A DNA stretch of 25,481 nucleotides from an uncultured bacterium (lineage in GTDB: Bacteria > Cyanobacteriota > Vampirovibrionia > Gastranaerophilales > Gastranaerophilaceae). Shown piece after piece: positions 14,031 to 23,081 of this stretch. Position numbers and translations under genes: made by a program. The notes under the pieces are model-generated. The model saw nothing but the letters and a program-made list of their open reading frames with translations. It was not told the DNA's origin and did not search any database. Each line of letters opens with the position of its first letter. Within the stretch, counting starts at the first letter, position 1. The stretch spans positions 1 to 25,481 of the forward strand of contig URYF01000014.1 of NCBI GenBank assembly GCA_900551965.1. The letters are read 5' to 3'.

Positions 14031-17000
14031 TTAGTCTTTTATCCAGCGGAAACTTTTAACATAGTTGCTACCGTTGATGTCACCGTATATCTCGGATTTG
14101 AATACACGCAGAGTTTTGCTTTTATCAAAGTTAGGGATTTTGTTGATATTACTGGTTGATTTAGGATTAATTTCATTGATATTAACTCCCGGGATTGTAT
14201 TAAACAGGGTGTTAAGCGAAGAGTTTGCAATTCTGCCAAGCAGTGTTGAAAAATTCTTTGAAAGGCTTCCATAGACTTCCATATCTGCAACAAGACTTGC
14301 TATATTATAGCTGCCTGTCATATAAAGGTTAAGATCGTCCCCGCTTGAATATACGTTAATATCATCAGCAATACCATTTTTTACGTGGATATCTCCGCTG
14401 ATACTTTTGAAATTACCGGTTTTAAGAGGAGTGATTAAGTCAATGATTCCGTTTATTGAAATTCCTGTTACTCCGCCTGTTATAAGGTTTCCTGCTTTTA
14501 GAAGATATTCCAGTGAACCGAGTTTTGGCATTTTCCCGTCACTTACTTCAAACTTGCCGCTTCCTGACAGAGTATTTATGCAGTCAATACTGGACAACCC
14601 GGTACAGGAAACATTTAAATCTCCGGTAACTGTACCGTACATTTGTCCGGGCATGTCAAAGAAGTTTTCTGCAATAATTTGAGCATCAGCTTTGTTAATC
14701 TGCATAGAACCTGTTCCGCTAAAATTCTTTAAATCATAGCTTATTTTACCGTTAACAGTACCGTTTGCTATATTAAAACTATAGTCATCAATATTAAATA
14801 TTTGGTTTTCATCTAAAGTCATATGGGACTTAAATTTAGATGCATTTGCTTTTTTTATAAGGACATTATCTGCATTAATCTGAGCGTTTTTAATGATAAG
14901 GGTGTTTGGTGAAAGTGCAGGAATGGTTCCTTGTTTTAACGGGTTATTTCTTGTGTAGTCTGCTTCTAAATCGTTAAGAGCTGCGGATATTACATTTAGA
15001 TTAAGTTCGTCCATTTGTATTTTTACATCTTCCACTTCAACCGGCATGGACGCTTTGTTAATAATTTTTGCATTCATAAAAATATCATTAGTCAGTACAA
15101 CAGCTTTAGAACTCAGGTTGATGAAATCTTTTTGAAAATCAATGTTTATGTCTCTTACTGTTGAATCAAGCAGCGGAATATCAATACTTTTAACGTTTAA
15201 ATCTCCAAGGATATATGGAGCGGCAGATGTCCCGTTGATAACAAGATTAGATGTAAATACCCCTTGTTTAATTGTCGGTTTTTTAAACAGAACGTTAAAA
15301 ATTCTGGCATTGGTAGGGTTATCGGTTTTTATTTTGAAGTTTTTAAATTGTGCGATATTATTTGGAAGCAGTGAAATTTCACCTGATGCATTAACCTGAT
15401 TTTGTATTGATTTTTTATTATTTTGAGAGGTTATTGTCTGTTTGTAGTTTAGTGAATTTACTTTAATTTTATTTGGGTATAATATGACATCTGAAATAAC
15501 TGATACAGGGTTGGTTGTCATACCTTCAGAGTTAAATGCTCCTGTTGGAGCTCCGGCAAGAGTTGCCCCCATATAATAAATTGATGAGTTTTCTCCAAGG
15601 TTAAGGGTTGATTTTGCCCTGAGTGCGTTAAGTGAACCACTTAATCTTGTGAAAAAATTTATTTCTCCTTTTGCTTTTACCGGATAAACTGATTTTGAAT
15701 TAAAGAAGCGGTCAAAGAATATTTGAGTAAGTTTTGAACTTATAAATATATTAAGATTTGGATTTTGGGAATATATTTTTGAGATTTTACCGTTTAAAAA
15801 TACAGGCATGGAGCTTATGCGGGAATTTATTTTATCAAGATATAAAACATCTCCGCGGATATTAGCATTACCGCTTAGAACTCTTACTACTGCGCCGTAC
15901 GGTTTATATACAAAACTTGTATCTTCAAGACTTGTATTAGCATTGATATGATTATTTTTTATAGAACCGTTTATATCAATAATTCCTTTTAGTTCGGTTA
16001 TATTATCGATTTGTGTGCGGAGTTCTTTTGGCAGTTTTATTTGATTTTTAATAGTGTTGACCGCGCTTATATCAAAATTTTTAAAGTTAAATACAGCATC
16101 TGTTATATTAAGATCTTCTTTATCCAGATCTTTTGCGCTAAGGGATAGTGTGTAAGGATTATTGTTAAATAAGCCTTTTAAATTTGAAGTTTTTAAGATG
16201 CCGTTTTTGATTGTAAATGTTCCGCCATCAAGTTTTATAGGGTTTTGTGAATCCATATTCGGGATAAATTTGCCATCAACCAACAGTTTATTGTAATCAA
16301 GATTTCCGGCATCTGCTATCCCTTTATAGCCTGCATTAAATGAAACATTGATATTTCCGAGTTCTTTTTTATAAGGTAGTAGCATATCAGGGTGCAGGGT
16401 ATCAAAAATATCATTAAGCATAAATTTATCAGAATATGCTTTTAAATCTATAATTGAATTTGAACCTGTACCTTTAACGTGTACTTTTGAATTTCTTATA
16501 TAACCGGTTATATCGTAATCTGAGTCATATTGATCAAAGTTTACTATCCCATTTACATTTGTAAATGGCAGGAAGGTATCTTGCATAAGCGTTTTGGCAT
16601 TATGCAATGTTATTGAACCTTTTGAGAATAAATCTTCATTAAATACAACTTCTTCAGCATTTTTTACGTTGCCATAGATGTGTAAAAATACATCAGCAAT
16701 ACCTTCAGGCTGGGTGAATGGCTTTACAACCTTCTGAACATCAACCAAAAGCGGAGAAGAATTAATAACTTTTATTAATTGTTTTATATCTTGATTTTTT
16801 GTTTTTACATAAACATTTAACTTTCCGAGAACAACACAGTCTCCATAGATTTCTACGGGTTTGTTGTTGATAAATGCCTGATATGATTTGAAAGTTGTTT
16901 TTTTATCGTTAAATACAACTTCACCGGCTCCTTTTTGGAGTTCAAGATGTTTTATTTCATTGAATGACGCAGTTGCATCTTTAAATGTAATTTTTCCCCA

Positions 17001-18533
17001 TATATGCGGATCGACTTTTTTCCCTGCTGAGTGCATATCAATGTTTCCTACACCGGCAATTGTCATTAGAGGGACAGGCCCAAGCTGGAATTTTAAAATC
17101 TCGTGAAGCGGGTTTAATATTTCTTGAGCAGGTGCCAAAATTACTGCATCTGTGCTTTTTATTTGCAATTCAGAGTATTTTGTTCCGTCAATTAAAACGG
17201 TGCCTTTAACACTGACATTTTGATTTTTGCTTGTTGGAACAAATACATCTAACAGCATTTTTTTACCCCTAAAATTAAGGTCAATTTTTGCATTAGCAGG
17301 AGAGCCTTTTATCGGGTGGATAAGATAAGCATTGCGAAGTTTTACATCTCCGGTTACGTTTGGACGGTTTCCTTGTCCGACAAATTGGACTTTACCTTCC
17401 CCATCTCCGTAAAATACATATTTTTTGAGCTTGTATAGGTTAAAATCAGGAAGCAGGGTTTCACTGCCGGGCAGGATTGCAACTACATCTTCAAGTCTTG
17501 TATCTTTGACTTCGGTTTCAATATTATATTTAGGAGTTTTACCAAGGTTAAAGATTTTTCCGTCTACTCTGGCATGAATTTTACTTGATTCCAGTGTGGT
17601 ATTTTCAAAGTGGATTCCGTTTTCTACTGTATCAAAATTTATATCTGCAATGAGTTCATCAGGATAGATTATAGATGATGCTTTATCTTTGCCTAGAATT
17701 TCTAAGTTTTTGGTTGTTAGTTTTGTTGAAATACTTTTATGACCAAATTTATCAGGTCTTGTCGCTGCAACTAAACTGACAGTTCCTTTAAGAGAGTTTA
17801 TCTGTCCTTTTGAGAGTATTTTTACATAATCTGAGATTGATGATATATCAAAATCAACTATGCTGCCTGAGATTTTTAATTTATCTTCTGATAATCTGTC
17901 AATTGGCAGAGAAATTTCAACATCGGCATCAATGTTTGTTTCAATATTATCAATATTAAATGTGCTGTCTGTAGCAAATTTCAAATATTTTTTTCTATTA
18001 TATTTGTGGTTGAAGTATTTTCCTGACAGTATTGATTTTTTAGAATTTTTTTTGTCATCAAGGTGAATATTATATTCGCCAAGTCCCAGTGCCATTTTAG
18101 ACAGAGTGAATTCACTTTTCTTATTATCTTTAGGTGCTGTTAAAGGATACTGCCCGAGCATAAATTGGGAATCTTTAGTGAATATAAAATAGGCTTCTTC
18201 CTTTGATGCTGAAAGTTTTGATATTTCGATTTTTTTTCTCAAAAGCGGAAATAATTTCAATTTAAGTTTAGGATTATCGATGGATAAAGCTTTTGAGTTG
18301 TCACTGTTTAGGATAGATATGTTATTACTTTTAATCCAGACTGATGGAAACCAGCCCATAGATAATTCAGGGTTGCCAATATCAATACTGTATCCGGAAT
18401 TTTCCAGGATAGTCTTTTCAATGAAAGCTTTATGTGATTTTATATTTACAACGGCAGGTATTCCCCACGTATATAAGCCGCAGGTGACTGTTAAAATACC
18501 CAAAATTGCTGTTATTTTCCACTTTTTATTCAT
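14031..18533 (-). CDS. AsmA/YhdP-like giant envelope protein (putative lipid-transfer bridge)
   Basis: 1500 aa. A single N-terminal signal anchor (about residues 7-27, ITAILGILTVTCGLYTWGIP) is followed by almost uninterrupted beta-rich sequence in the exported compartment. The opening is the usual AsmA start (IEKTILENSGYSIDIGNPEL, then SMGWFPSVWIKSNNISI). The far C-terminus carries an AsmA-C/YhdP-like region: FKSISGDIHVKNGIADDINV, then MTGSYNIASLVADMEVYGSL. Family members form long lipid-binding grooves and move phospholipid between the inner and outer membrane; length (YhdP ~1270, AsmA ~620) puts this with the large members. It suggests the organism has an outer membrane. No ribosome site is seen before the ATG, which lies 9 nt after a TATAAT. 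It is monocistronic between convergent and co-directional neighbours. TamB is an alternative, but the C-terminal TamB domain is not evident. Confidence 0.85.
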   Translation of the reverse strand: MNKKWKITAILGILTVTCGLYTWGIPAVVNIKSHKAFIEKTILENSGYSIDIGNPELSMGWFPSVWIKSNNISILNSDNSKALSIDNPKLKLKLFPLLRKKIEISKLSASKEEAYFIFTKDSQFMLGQYPLTAPKDNKKSEFTLSKMALGLGEYNIHLDDKKNSKKSILSGKYFNHKYNRKKYLKFATDSTFNIDNIETNIDADVEISLPIDRLSEDKLKISGSIVDFDISSISDYVKILSKGQINSLKGTVSLVAATRPDKFGHKSISTKLTTKNLEILGKDKASSIIYPDELIADINFDTVENGIHFENTTLESSKIHARVDGKIFNLGKTPKYNIETEVKDTRLEDVVAILPGSETLLPDFNLYKLKKYVFYGDGEGKVQFVGQGNRPNVTGDVKLRNAYLIHPIKGSPANAKIDLNFRGKKMLLDVFVPTSKNQNVSVKGTVLIDGTKYSELQIKSTDAVILAPAQEILNPLHEILKFQLGPVPLMTIAGVGNIDMHSAGKKVDPHIWGKITFKDATASFNEIKHLELQKGAGEVVFNDKKTTFKSYQAFINNKPVEIYGDCVVLGKLNVYVKTKNQDIKQLIKVINSSPLLVDVQKVVKPFTQPEGIADVFLHIYGNVKNAEEVVFNEDLFSKGSITLHNAKTLMQDTFLPFTNVNGIVNFDQYDSDYDITGYIRNSKVHVKGTGSNSIIDLKAYSDKFMLNDIFDTLHPDMLLPYKKELGNINVSFNAGYKGIADAGNLDYNKLLVDGKFIPNMDSQNPIKLDGGTFTIKNGILKTSNLKGLFNNNPYTLSLSAKDLDKEDLNITDAVFNFKNFDISAVNTIKNQIKLPKELRTQIDNITELKGIIDINGSIKNNHINANTSLEDTSFVYKPYGAVVRVLSGNANIRGDVLYLDKINSRISSMPVFLNGKISKIYSQNPNLNIFISSKLTQIFFDRFFNSKSVYPVKAKGEINFFTRLSGSLNALRAKSTLNLGENSSIYYMGATLAGAPTGAFNSEGMTTNPVSVISDVILYPNKIKVNSLNYKQTITSQNNKKSIQNQVNASGEISLLPNNIAQFKNFKIKTDNPTNARIFNVLFKKPTIKQGVFTSNLVINGTSAAPYILGDLNVKSIDIPLLDSTVRDINIDFQKDFINLSSKAVVLTNDIFMNAKIINKASMPVEVEDVKIQMDELNLNVISAALNDLEADYTRNNPLKQGTIPALSPNTLIIKNAQINADNVLIKKANASKFKSHMTLDENQIFNIDDYSFNIANGTVNGKISYDLKNFSGTGSMQINKADAQIIAENFFDMPGQMYGTVTGDLNVSCTGLSSIDCINTLSGSGKFEVSDGKMPKLGSLEYLLKAGNLITGGVTGISINGIIDLITPLKTGNFKSISGDIHVKNGIADDINVYSSGDDLNLYMTGSYNIASLVADMEVYGSLSKNFSTLLGRIANSSLNTLFNTIPGVNINEINPKSTSNINKIPNFDKSKTLRVFKSEIYGDINGSNYVKSFRWIKD

Positions 18534-18536
18534 ATA

Positions 18537-18568
18537 ATACTTATTATATTATTTTATTCAATAAGTAT
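18537..18568. repeat. Inverted repeat in the leader/promoter of the AsmA-like gene
   Basis: ATACTTATT (18537-18545) and AATAAGTAT (18560-18568) are perfect 9-bp inverted arms with a 14-nt spacer. On the minus strand a TATAAT (18548-18543) starts in the spacer and runs into the proximal arm, and a TATACT (18569-18564) overlaps the far arm. It may be an operator; AT richness lowers the weight. Confidence 0.4.
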
Positions 18569-18589
18569 ATCTTAAAAAATCATCAATTT

Positions 18590-19168
18590 CTAGTATTTTT
18601 CGCATAAAACTTGAAAATATGCCTGCGGGTGAAAACAATTTGGGCAATGCTCCGGAGCTTTTTTCCCGCGATAAGGATATCCGCATTTTCTGCATAGCCA
18701 TGTGATTTCGGAATCTTTACTAAAGGTTGTTCCGTTTTTAAGATTTTCTAAAAGGGTTTTATATCTTTTGGCGTGGTGTTCTTCTGCTTTTCTTACGTGC
18801 TTAAAAGTATCGGCTATCGCATCAAAACCTTCATCTAAAGCTGTTTCTTCGGCTTCTTTGTATAGAATATCATATTCTTCGGTTTCTCCTGCAATCGCGC
18901 TGCTCAGGTTATCTTCTGTCGTGCCAAATTCAAACGGATAGAACCCGTCAACGTGTCCGAGCGGATTGTTTTCAATGTGGCGGTAAAATAGTTTAGCGTG
19001 TTCAAGTTCATTTTCGGCGGTTTCTAAAAATATTGCTGCAATTTGTTCATAACCCTCTTTTTTAGCAGTTTTGGCAAAATATGTATAACGATTTCTTGCC
19101 TGTGCTTCTCCTGCAAATGAATTTATCAAATTTTGTTCAGTTCTTGAACCTCTTAATTTTTCGCTCAT
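18590..19168 (-). CDS. rbr: Rubrerythrin
   Basis: The longer frame begins at 19219, but the ATG at 19168 has GGAGG 6 nt upstream and gives 192 aa, the usual rubrerythrin length. It is a cytosolic di-iron peroxidase that reduces H2O2 in anaerobes, taking electrons from rubredoxin-type carriers. The four-helix di-iron domain shows E21 (AGEAQAR), E54 and H57 (ENELEHAK), E95/E98 (GETEEYD) and E130/H132 (AEEHHAKR). The C-terminal rubredoxin-like domain has C159/C162 and C175/C178 (WLCRKCGY and HCPNCFHPQAYF). All ligands are present. The gene is single, between the AsmA-like gene and a divergent small gene. Confidence 0.97.
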   Translation of the reverse strand: MSEKLRGSRTEQNLINSFAGEAQARNRYTYFAKTAKKEGYEQIAAIFLETAENELEHAKLFYRHIENNPLGHVDGFYPFEFGTTEDNLSSAIAGETEEYDILYKEAEETALDEGFDAIADTFKHVRKAEEHHAKRYKTLLENLKNGTTFSKDSEITWLCRKCGYPYRGKKAPEHCPNCFHPQAYFQVLCEKY

Positions 19169-19200
19169 ATTTTCCTCCTTAAATATATTGTTAAAATAAA

Positions 19201-19216
19201 TTTTCTGATAAGAAAA
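19201..19216. promoter_or_regulatory. Short dyad upstream of rubrerythrin, candidate operator
   Basis: TTTTCT (19201-19206) and AGAAAA (19211-19216) flank GATA, 33 nt upstream of the rubrerythrin ATG. It would lie between a possible -35 (TTGTGT on the minus strand) and a weak TATTTT -10. A peroxide-responsive control would make sense, but it is not a PerR consensus box. Confidence 0.25.
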
Positions 19217-19337
19217 CACAATTAGTTAACGGCGTAGTCCGGCAGGGGAATATAAAAATCTAAACCCGAAACTTTTTGGTGATTATTTTAGCTCAAAAAT
19301 ATTGAACAATATAAACATTATGATAGTTAGGAAAATT

Positions 19338-19505
19338 ATGACAGATTTATTATCTTATACAAAAAAAGTTGCACAACGAATATCCTATTACGATGCAATA
19401 ATAGATTTTACCGAAGAAAGCCACTGGTTTAATCCGTTTTATAAACAGCCTGAAGTGACTGTTATTTGGGTTGAAAACCCGGATGAAGATAATTGGAAAA
19501 TTTAG
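19338..19505 (+). CDS. 55-aa protein of unknown function
   Basis: An upstream in-frame ATG exists at 19302, but the ATG at 19338 has AGGA 6 nt before it and the sequence becomes protein-like there: MTDLLSYTKKVAQRISYYDA, then ESHWFNPFYKQPEVTVIWVE, ending DEDNWKI. It is soluble and rich in aromatic residues (three Trp, several Tyr/Phe). I do not recognise it. It is divergent from rubrerythrin and ends 4 nt from the convergent stop of the TPR-glycosyltransferase gene. The codon pattern and ribosome site support it as real. Confidence 0.6.
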   Translation: MTDLLSYTKKVAQRISYYDAIIDFTEESHWFNPFYKQPEVTVIWVENPDEDNWKI

Positions 19506-19509
19506 GCAG

Positions 19510-20988
19510 TTATTCCATTGAAAGCATAGTTTTTAAATCTTTTTCTACAGATTCAAAGACTCTCTGCCATATTCCGTTTTCTTCTTGTCGGTATATTTTG
19601 ACGGAATCATACCAGTCACAATGGTTTAAATCAATGTGCCAGCGCCAATTATATACGTGTGGCAATAATACCATTGTTGATTTTTGCATAGCCCCCGCCA
19701 GATGAACCAGTGATGTGTCATTTGATATGATTAAATCCATATTTTCAACAGCTCCTGCTGTGTCTGAAAAATTTGAAAAAGTTGAACCAAGGTCTATAAT
19801 ATTGTATTCGGATTTTACTTTTTCAAGTTCTTCTGAACCGTCAAAAGTTTGGAATGAATAAAATTGTGTGTTTGGCAGCTTGAATAGTCTTATAAAATCT
19901 TCGATATTTAAAACCCGTTCTCTATCGTAATATGTATTTCCCTGCCATTTTATACCGATTTTGAATTTATCATTTTGGCAAAATTTTTCTTTATAGTAAT
20001 TGATTTTTGCAGGATTAGCTTTTAGATATCCGTCATCGTGGTGAATAAACATCTCGTTTCCCTTATAACCAAGTACATAAGGTATGCTTAAAAACGGGAT
20101 ATGGTAATCAAAATCAATTTCGTTTTCAAAGTCAAAGATTTCCAGAACTTCGGCTCCGTATGAATTTTCTCTAAACAGCGGCGCAAGTTCTTTTTGGGGT
20201 TTAATAATAACTTTTTTACACATTGAAGTTAAAATCGGCATATACCTGTAGAACATCAGGATATCTCCAAAGCCTGCTTCGTAGTATGTGAATAAAGTTT
20301 TGCCGGTTAAATCTTCGCCTTGCCATTGTGGTTTTTGTTTCATTAAATTAGGGTAAATTTTTTCTTGCGAAACAATTGCACTTTGGCGGCATAGGCGGGA
20401 TTCAAAACATTTCAAGCCGTTTTCATAATCTTTTGTCTGCATATAAGCTAAAGCAAGAAAATAAACAGATTCCCAGTCATCAGGTTTTATTTCAAGTGCT
20501 TTTTTGTAGCAATTAACCGCTTCTTGCGGATTGTTTTCATTTAATGCAAGATATGCAAGGTTAAAATATGATTCATATCCATCCGGGTTAATTTCCAGTG
20601 ACTTGTAGTAAGCTTCTTTAGCGTTATTCCAATCCTGCTTGCCTTTATAAGACATTGCCAGGTTAAAATAATTTTCGTAACTTCCTGATGCTTTTACTAT
20701 ATCTTCATACAGTGCCGCAGAGGCTTTAAATTCGCCTTTATCAAGATATAATCTTGCAAGGTTTTCGATATAATATAATCTTGGATTTAAAGAAATTGCT
20801 TTTTTTATACAAACTTCGGCTTCTATATAATCTTTTACCTGATAGTATAAAACACCTAATAGATCCCAGACTTCAGCGTTTTCCTTTTCATTTTCCAGAA
20901 TTTTGAGATATAAATCTCTTGCTTTTGTTAGTTGACCTTCTTTGTGCAGTGAAAATGCGTTTTGAAACATTTCAGACTGATTAATCAT
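19510..20988 (-). CDS. TPR protein with GT9-like (heptosyltransferase-type) glycosyltransferase domain
   Basis: 492 aa, with an AAGGAGCTCT ribosome site. The N-terminal half (about 1-205) is five to six TPRs (AFSLHKEGQLTKARDLYLKI, GVLYYQVKDYIEAEVCIKKA, NLAMSYKGKQDWNNAKEAYY, NLAYLALNENNPQEAVNCYK and so on). The C-terminal half (about 220-490) follows the TPR-linked GT-B/GT9-like pattern: KIGIKWQGN and then a dyad RVLNIEDFIRLF, YSFQTFDG, DLGSTFSNFSDTAGAVENMD, ISNDTSLVHLAGAM and the end VLLPHVYNWRWHIDLNHCDW. It probably transfers a sugar in the cytoplasm to a protein or glycan; donor and acceptor are unknown. It starts 18 nt after the exporter gene at 21007, so it may share the exporter operon. 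Confidence 0.88.
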   Translation of the reverse strand: MINQSEMFQNAFSLHKEGQLTKARDLYLKILENEKENAEVWDLLGVLYYQVKDYIEAEVCIKKAISLNPRLYYIENLARLYLDKGEFKASAALYEDIVKASGSYENYFNLAMSYKGKQDWNNAKEAYYKSLEINPDGYESYFNLAYLALNENNPQEAVNCYKKALEIKPDDWESVYFLALAYMQTKDYENGLKCFESRLCRQSAIVSQEKIYPNLMKQKPQWQGEDLTGKTLFTYYEAGFGDILMFYRYMPILTSMCKKVIIKPQKELAPLFRENSYGAEVLEIFDFENEIDFDYHIPFLSIPYVLGYKGNEMFIHHDDGYLKANPAKINYYKEKFCQNDKFKIGIKWQGNTYYDRERVLNIEDFIRLFKLPNTQFYSFQTFDGSEELEKVKSEYNIIDLGSTFSNFSDTAGAVENMDLIISNDTSLVHLAGAMQKSTMVLLPHVYNWRWHIDLNHCDWYDSVKIYRQEENGIWQRVFESVEKDLKTMLSME

Positions 20989-21006
20989 AGAGCTCCTTTT
21001 TATTTA

Positions 21007-22005
21007 TTATATTTGAGTACCGAAAACTGTAAAAATTTTATTTATATTGAATAGGTTATACTGCAGGACAAGTCCGGTTATTGAACTTATTGTAACCAGA
21101 ATGCCAAGAATTATTGCAGTATCTTTTTTGTCATTGTTTTTTGTTAGCAAAACTAAAATTCCAAGTCCGCCTGCAGATGATAGCCCTGCAATTAATGAAC
21201 CGAAACTGATTGTATGTTTTAAAAATAAGATAGTCAGCATTACTGAAATTGCGCAATTTGGAATCAGCCCGATAATAGATGCCAAAACAGGTTGAAGGGG
21301 TGAATTTAACAGGAATAATTTAGCAAGATTTTCTTCTGTTCCTGCTGTAGAAATTATGTATCCTAAAATTACGGAAACTATTAATATGAAAATGAAAATA
21401 TTAAATGTATGTTTTATTGGGTGAAGCCATAGTTCTTTTGATTTTGTCATATCTGACAGGTGGTGATGGCAGCAGCCTTCTTGATTATGCTCGCTATGTG
21501 AGTTTGTTTGAACTAACGGTTCGTTAGCTTTGTAAGATACAGTTAGGTCAACGATATACCCTACAAGGATTGCGACAAAAACTTTAATTAGAATTATTGG
21601 CAGGATAAGATAAATTTTTGAAGGGTCTGAAATCAATACTGGAATTGCTTCATCTGAGGTTGCTAAATATACAGATAATAATGTTCCGCGGCTGAGTATT
21701 CTTCTTGTATAAAGAGTACTTGCAATAACTGAAAATCCGCATTGAGGAATTGATGCAAATAAACTTCCAAACAGCGGACCGATTTTTTTCATAAAAAATA
21801 CGAACAAATGTTTTTTCTTTGTAAAATACTGTTCTAAAATTTCGATCAGAAGAAATATTAAAAATAAAAACGGAACAAGGTTTAGACTTTCGATTAAAGC
21901 TTCTTTGAAAAATTTCGGCAGGAATGTTAAAGGCTCGATTAAATGTTCAGGCAGAGTGATTATATAGTTAAATCCTGAATATATTGAATGTAAAAATTCC
22001 TGCAT
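21007..22005 (-). CDS. ArsP_2-like 10-TM heavy-metal exporter (second of tandem pair)
   Basis: 332 aa, about ten membrane helices; ribosome site GAGG 6 nt before the ATG. It belongs with the putative 10-TM heavy-metal exporters (ArsP_2, PF11449), also annotated as arsenic efflux or putative manganese transporters. Family landmarks: a first half with FGSLFASIPQCGFSVIASTL, RRILSRGTLLSVYLATSDEA and IPVLISDPSK, a His/Cys-rich cytoplasmic loop (EGCCHHHLSD), and a second half repeating the pattern (IGLIPNCAISVMLTILFLKH and LIAGLSSAGGLGILVL). The repeated PxC and SRGTLL/SFGSL elements show internal duplication. Metal specificity cannot be read from sequence. It begins 9 nt after the stop of its paralogue, so the two are co-transcribed and perhaps heterodimeric. 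Confidence 0.88.
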   Translation of the reverse strand: MQEFLHSIYSGFNYIITLPEHLIEPLTFLPKFFKEALIESLNLVPFLFLIFLLIEILEQYFTKKKHLFVFFMKKIGPLFGSLFASIPQCGFSVIASTLYTRRILSRGTLLSVYLATSDEAIPVLISDPSKIYLILPIILIKVFVAILVGYIVDLTVSYKANEPLVQTNSHSEHNQEGCCHHHLSDMTKSKELWLHPIKHTFNIFIFILIVSVILGYIISTAGTEENLAKLFLLNSPLQPVLASIIGLIPNCAISVMLTILFLKHTISFGSLIAGLSSAGGLGILVLLTKNNDKKDTAIILGILVTISSITGLVLQYNLFNINKIFTVFGTQI

Positions 22006-22014
22006 AAAATACCT

Positions 22015-22995
22015 CTACTTTGTAAAAGATGATTGAATCATTGAAATTATCTGCATATTATAAAATACAAATAAACCGACTAAAATACCTACAGCAAGCA
22101 ATATTCCGATAATCAGTATATTATCACTATTATTGCGCTGACGTTTCAATAATGCGGATAAACCTAAACCTGTTGAGGTTATAAGACCTGCAAGCAAAGT
22201 CGGGAAGCTTATCAATCCTTTTACATAAGCAAGTGCTAAAAATACTGAGGTTACGCAGTTCGGAATTAAACCAAATATCGCACCAAAGATAACCTGATTT
22301 TGAGAGTCTATCATTAAGAATGAGGAAAGGCTTTCAACTCCGTCGAATCCTTTTATTACCATATTGAAAAATGCAAGGCATAGGAAAGTAAACATAAACA
22401 TATTAAAAGTATGAGTAAGCGGGTGCATCCACCAGTATGGAGGGTTTTCAATTGTGCAGATTCTATGGTGGCAGCATGCAGGTTCATTTAAATCTGTATT
22501 TATAGCATTTATATCTTCTGTGATATTTTTTTGGAAGATAAATGCTAAATCTACAAGGTATGCAACAATTATGCCGACAACTATTTTGATAAGTACAATC
22601 GGTATAATAACAGGTGCTTTACTCAAATCCATAAATAATAACGGCAGGGCATCATCAGAACAAGATATGAAAAATGCTAACAATGTTCCGCGGCTGATCA
22701 TTCGTCTTGAATAGAAGGTACTTGCAATAATCTGATATCCGCATTCCGGAACTACAGAAATTGCAACTCCGAATAATGGTCCCAGGCGTTTAACAAGTTT
22801 GACAAAAAGGTGTATATTTTTCATAAAGTATCGTTCTAATAGTTCGATACCGTAATAAAGTATATATAACCATGGAATGAAATTGATACTTGAAATCAAT
22901 GCTTCTCTTATGTAATCCGGTAAAAACGTACAATGATTTACTAAAAATGCCGGAATCCCTAGAATTTCCTGAATATTATGTATTAATCCTTCCAT
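22015..22995 (-). CDS. ArsP_2-like 10-TM heavy-metal exporter (first of tandem pair)
   Basis: The open frame reaches 23061, but the ATG at 22995 has AAGGG 6 nt upstream and removes a non-membrane N-terminal tail, giving 326 aa. It has about ten membrane helices and shares with the next gene the motifs PECGYQIIASTFYSRRMISR, TLLAFFISCSDDALPLLFMD and IPNCVTSVFLALAYVKGLIS, plus a Cys/His loop (EPACCHHRIC). The two are clear paralogues from a tandem duplication. Expected role: efflux of a toxic metal or metalloid across the inner membrane. The promoter at 23061-23032 and two operator-like dyads lie directly upstream. Confidence 0.88.
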   Translation of the reverse strand: MEGLIHNIQEILGIPAFLVNHCTFLPDYIREALISSINFIPWLYILYYGIELLERYFMKNIHLFVKLVKRLGPLFGVAISVVPECGYQIIASTFYSRRMISRGTLLAFFISCSDDALPLLFMDLSKAPVIIPIVLIKIVVGIIVAYLVDLAFIFQKNITEDINAINTDLNEPACCHHRICTIENPPYWWMHPLTHTFNMFMFTFLCLAFFNMVIKGFDGVESLSSFLMIDSQNQVIFGAIFGLIPNCVTSVFLALAYVKGLISFPTLLAGLITSTGLGLSALLKRQRNNSDNILIIGILLAVGILVGLFVFYNMQIISMIQSSFTK

Positions 22996-23011
22996 AAAAA
23001 GCCCTTCTATC

Positions 23012-23022
23012 GTTAGTCTAAC
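23012..23022. promoter_or_regulatory. DtxR/IdeR-like half-consensus operator candidate
   Basis: GTTAGTCTAAC is an inverted repeat around one base and matches the core GTTAG(C/G)CTAAC of the DtxR/IdeR metal-regulator box at 10 of 11 positions; the outer flanks do not match. It lies about +3 to +13 relative to the predicted start (near 23025) of the metal-exporter operon, where a repressor would block transcription. Confidence 0.4.
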
Positions 23023-23031
23023 AAATATAAT

Positions 23032-23061
23032 ATTATCACAAGACTTGAAATCTTGTATCAA
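23032..23061 (-). promoter_or_regulatory. Promoter of the metal-exporter operon with a dyad in its spacer
   Basis: Minus strand TTGATA (23061-23056), 18 nt, GATAAT (23037-23032), each five of six consensus bases, with an extended TG before the -10. The spacer holds an inverted repeat, ACAAGA (23038-23043) and TCTTGT (23051-23056), 7 nt apart. A dyad placed between -35 and -10 is the arrangement of MerR-family metal-responsive promoters, though their spacers are usually 19-20 nt. Confidence 0.55.
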
Positions 23062-23081
23062 ATAATTGAAGGATATATAAA
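23053..23081 (+). promoter_or_regulatory. Candidate alr promoter, overlapping the exporter promoter
   Basis: TTGTAT (23053-23058), 17 nt, TATAAA (23076-23081). Its -35 box overlaps that of the divergent exporter promoter, so the two could compete or be co-regulated. The -35 match is weak. Confidence 0.45.
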
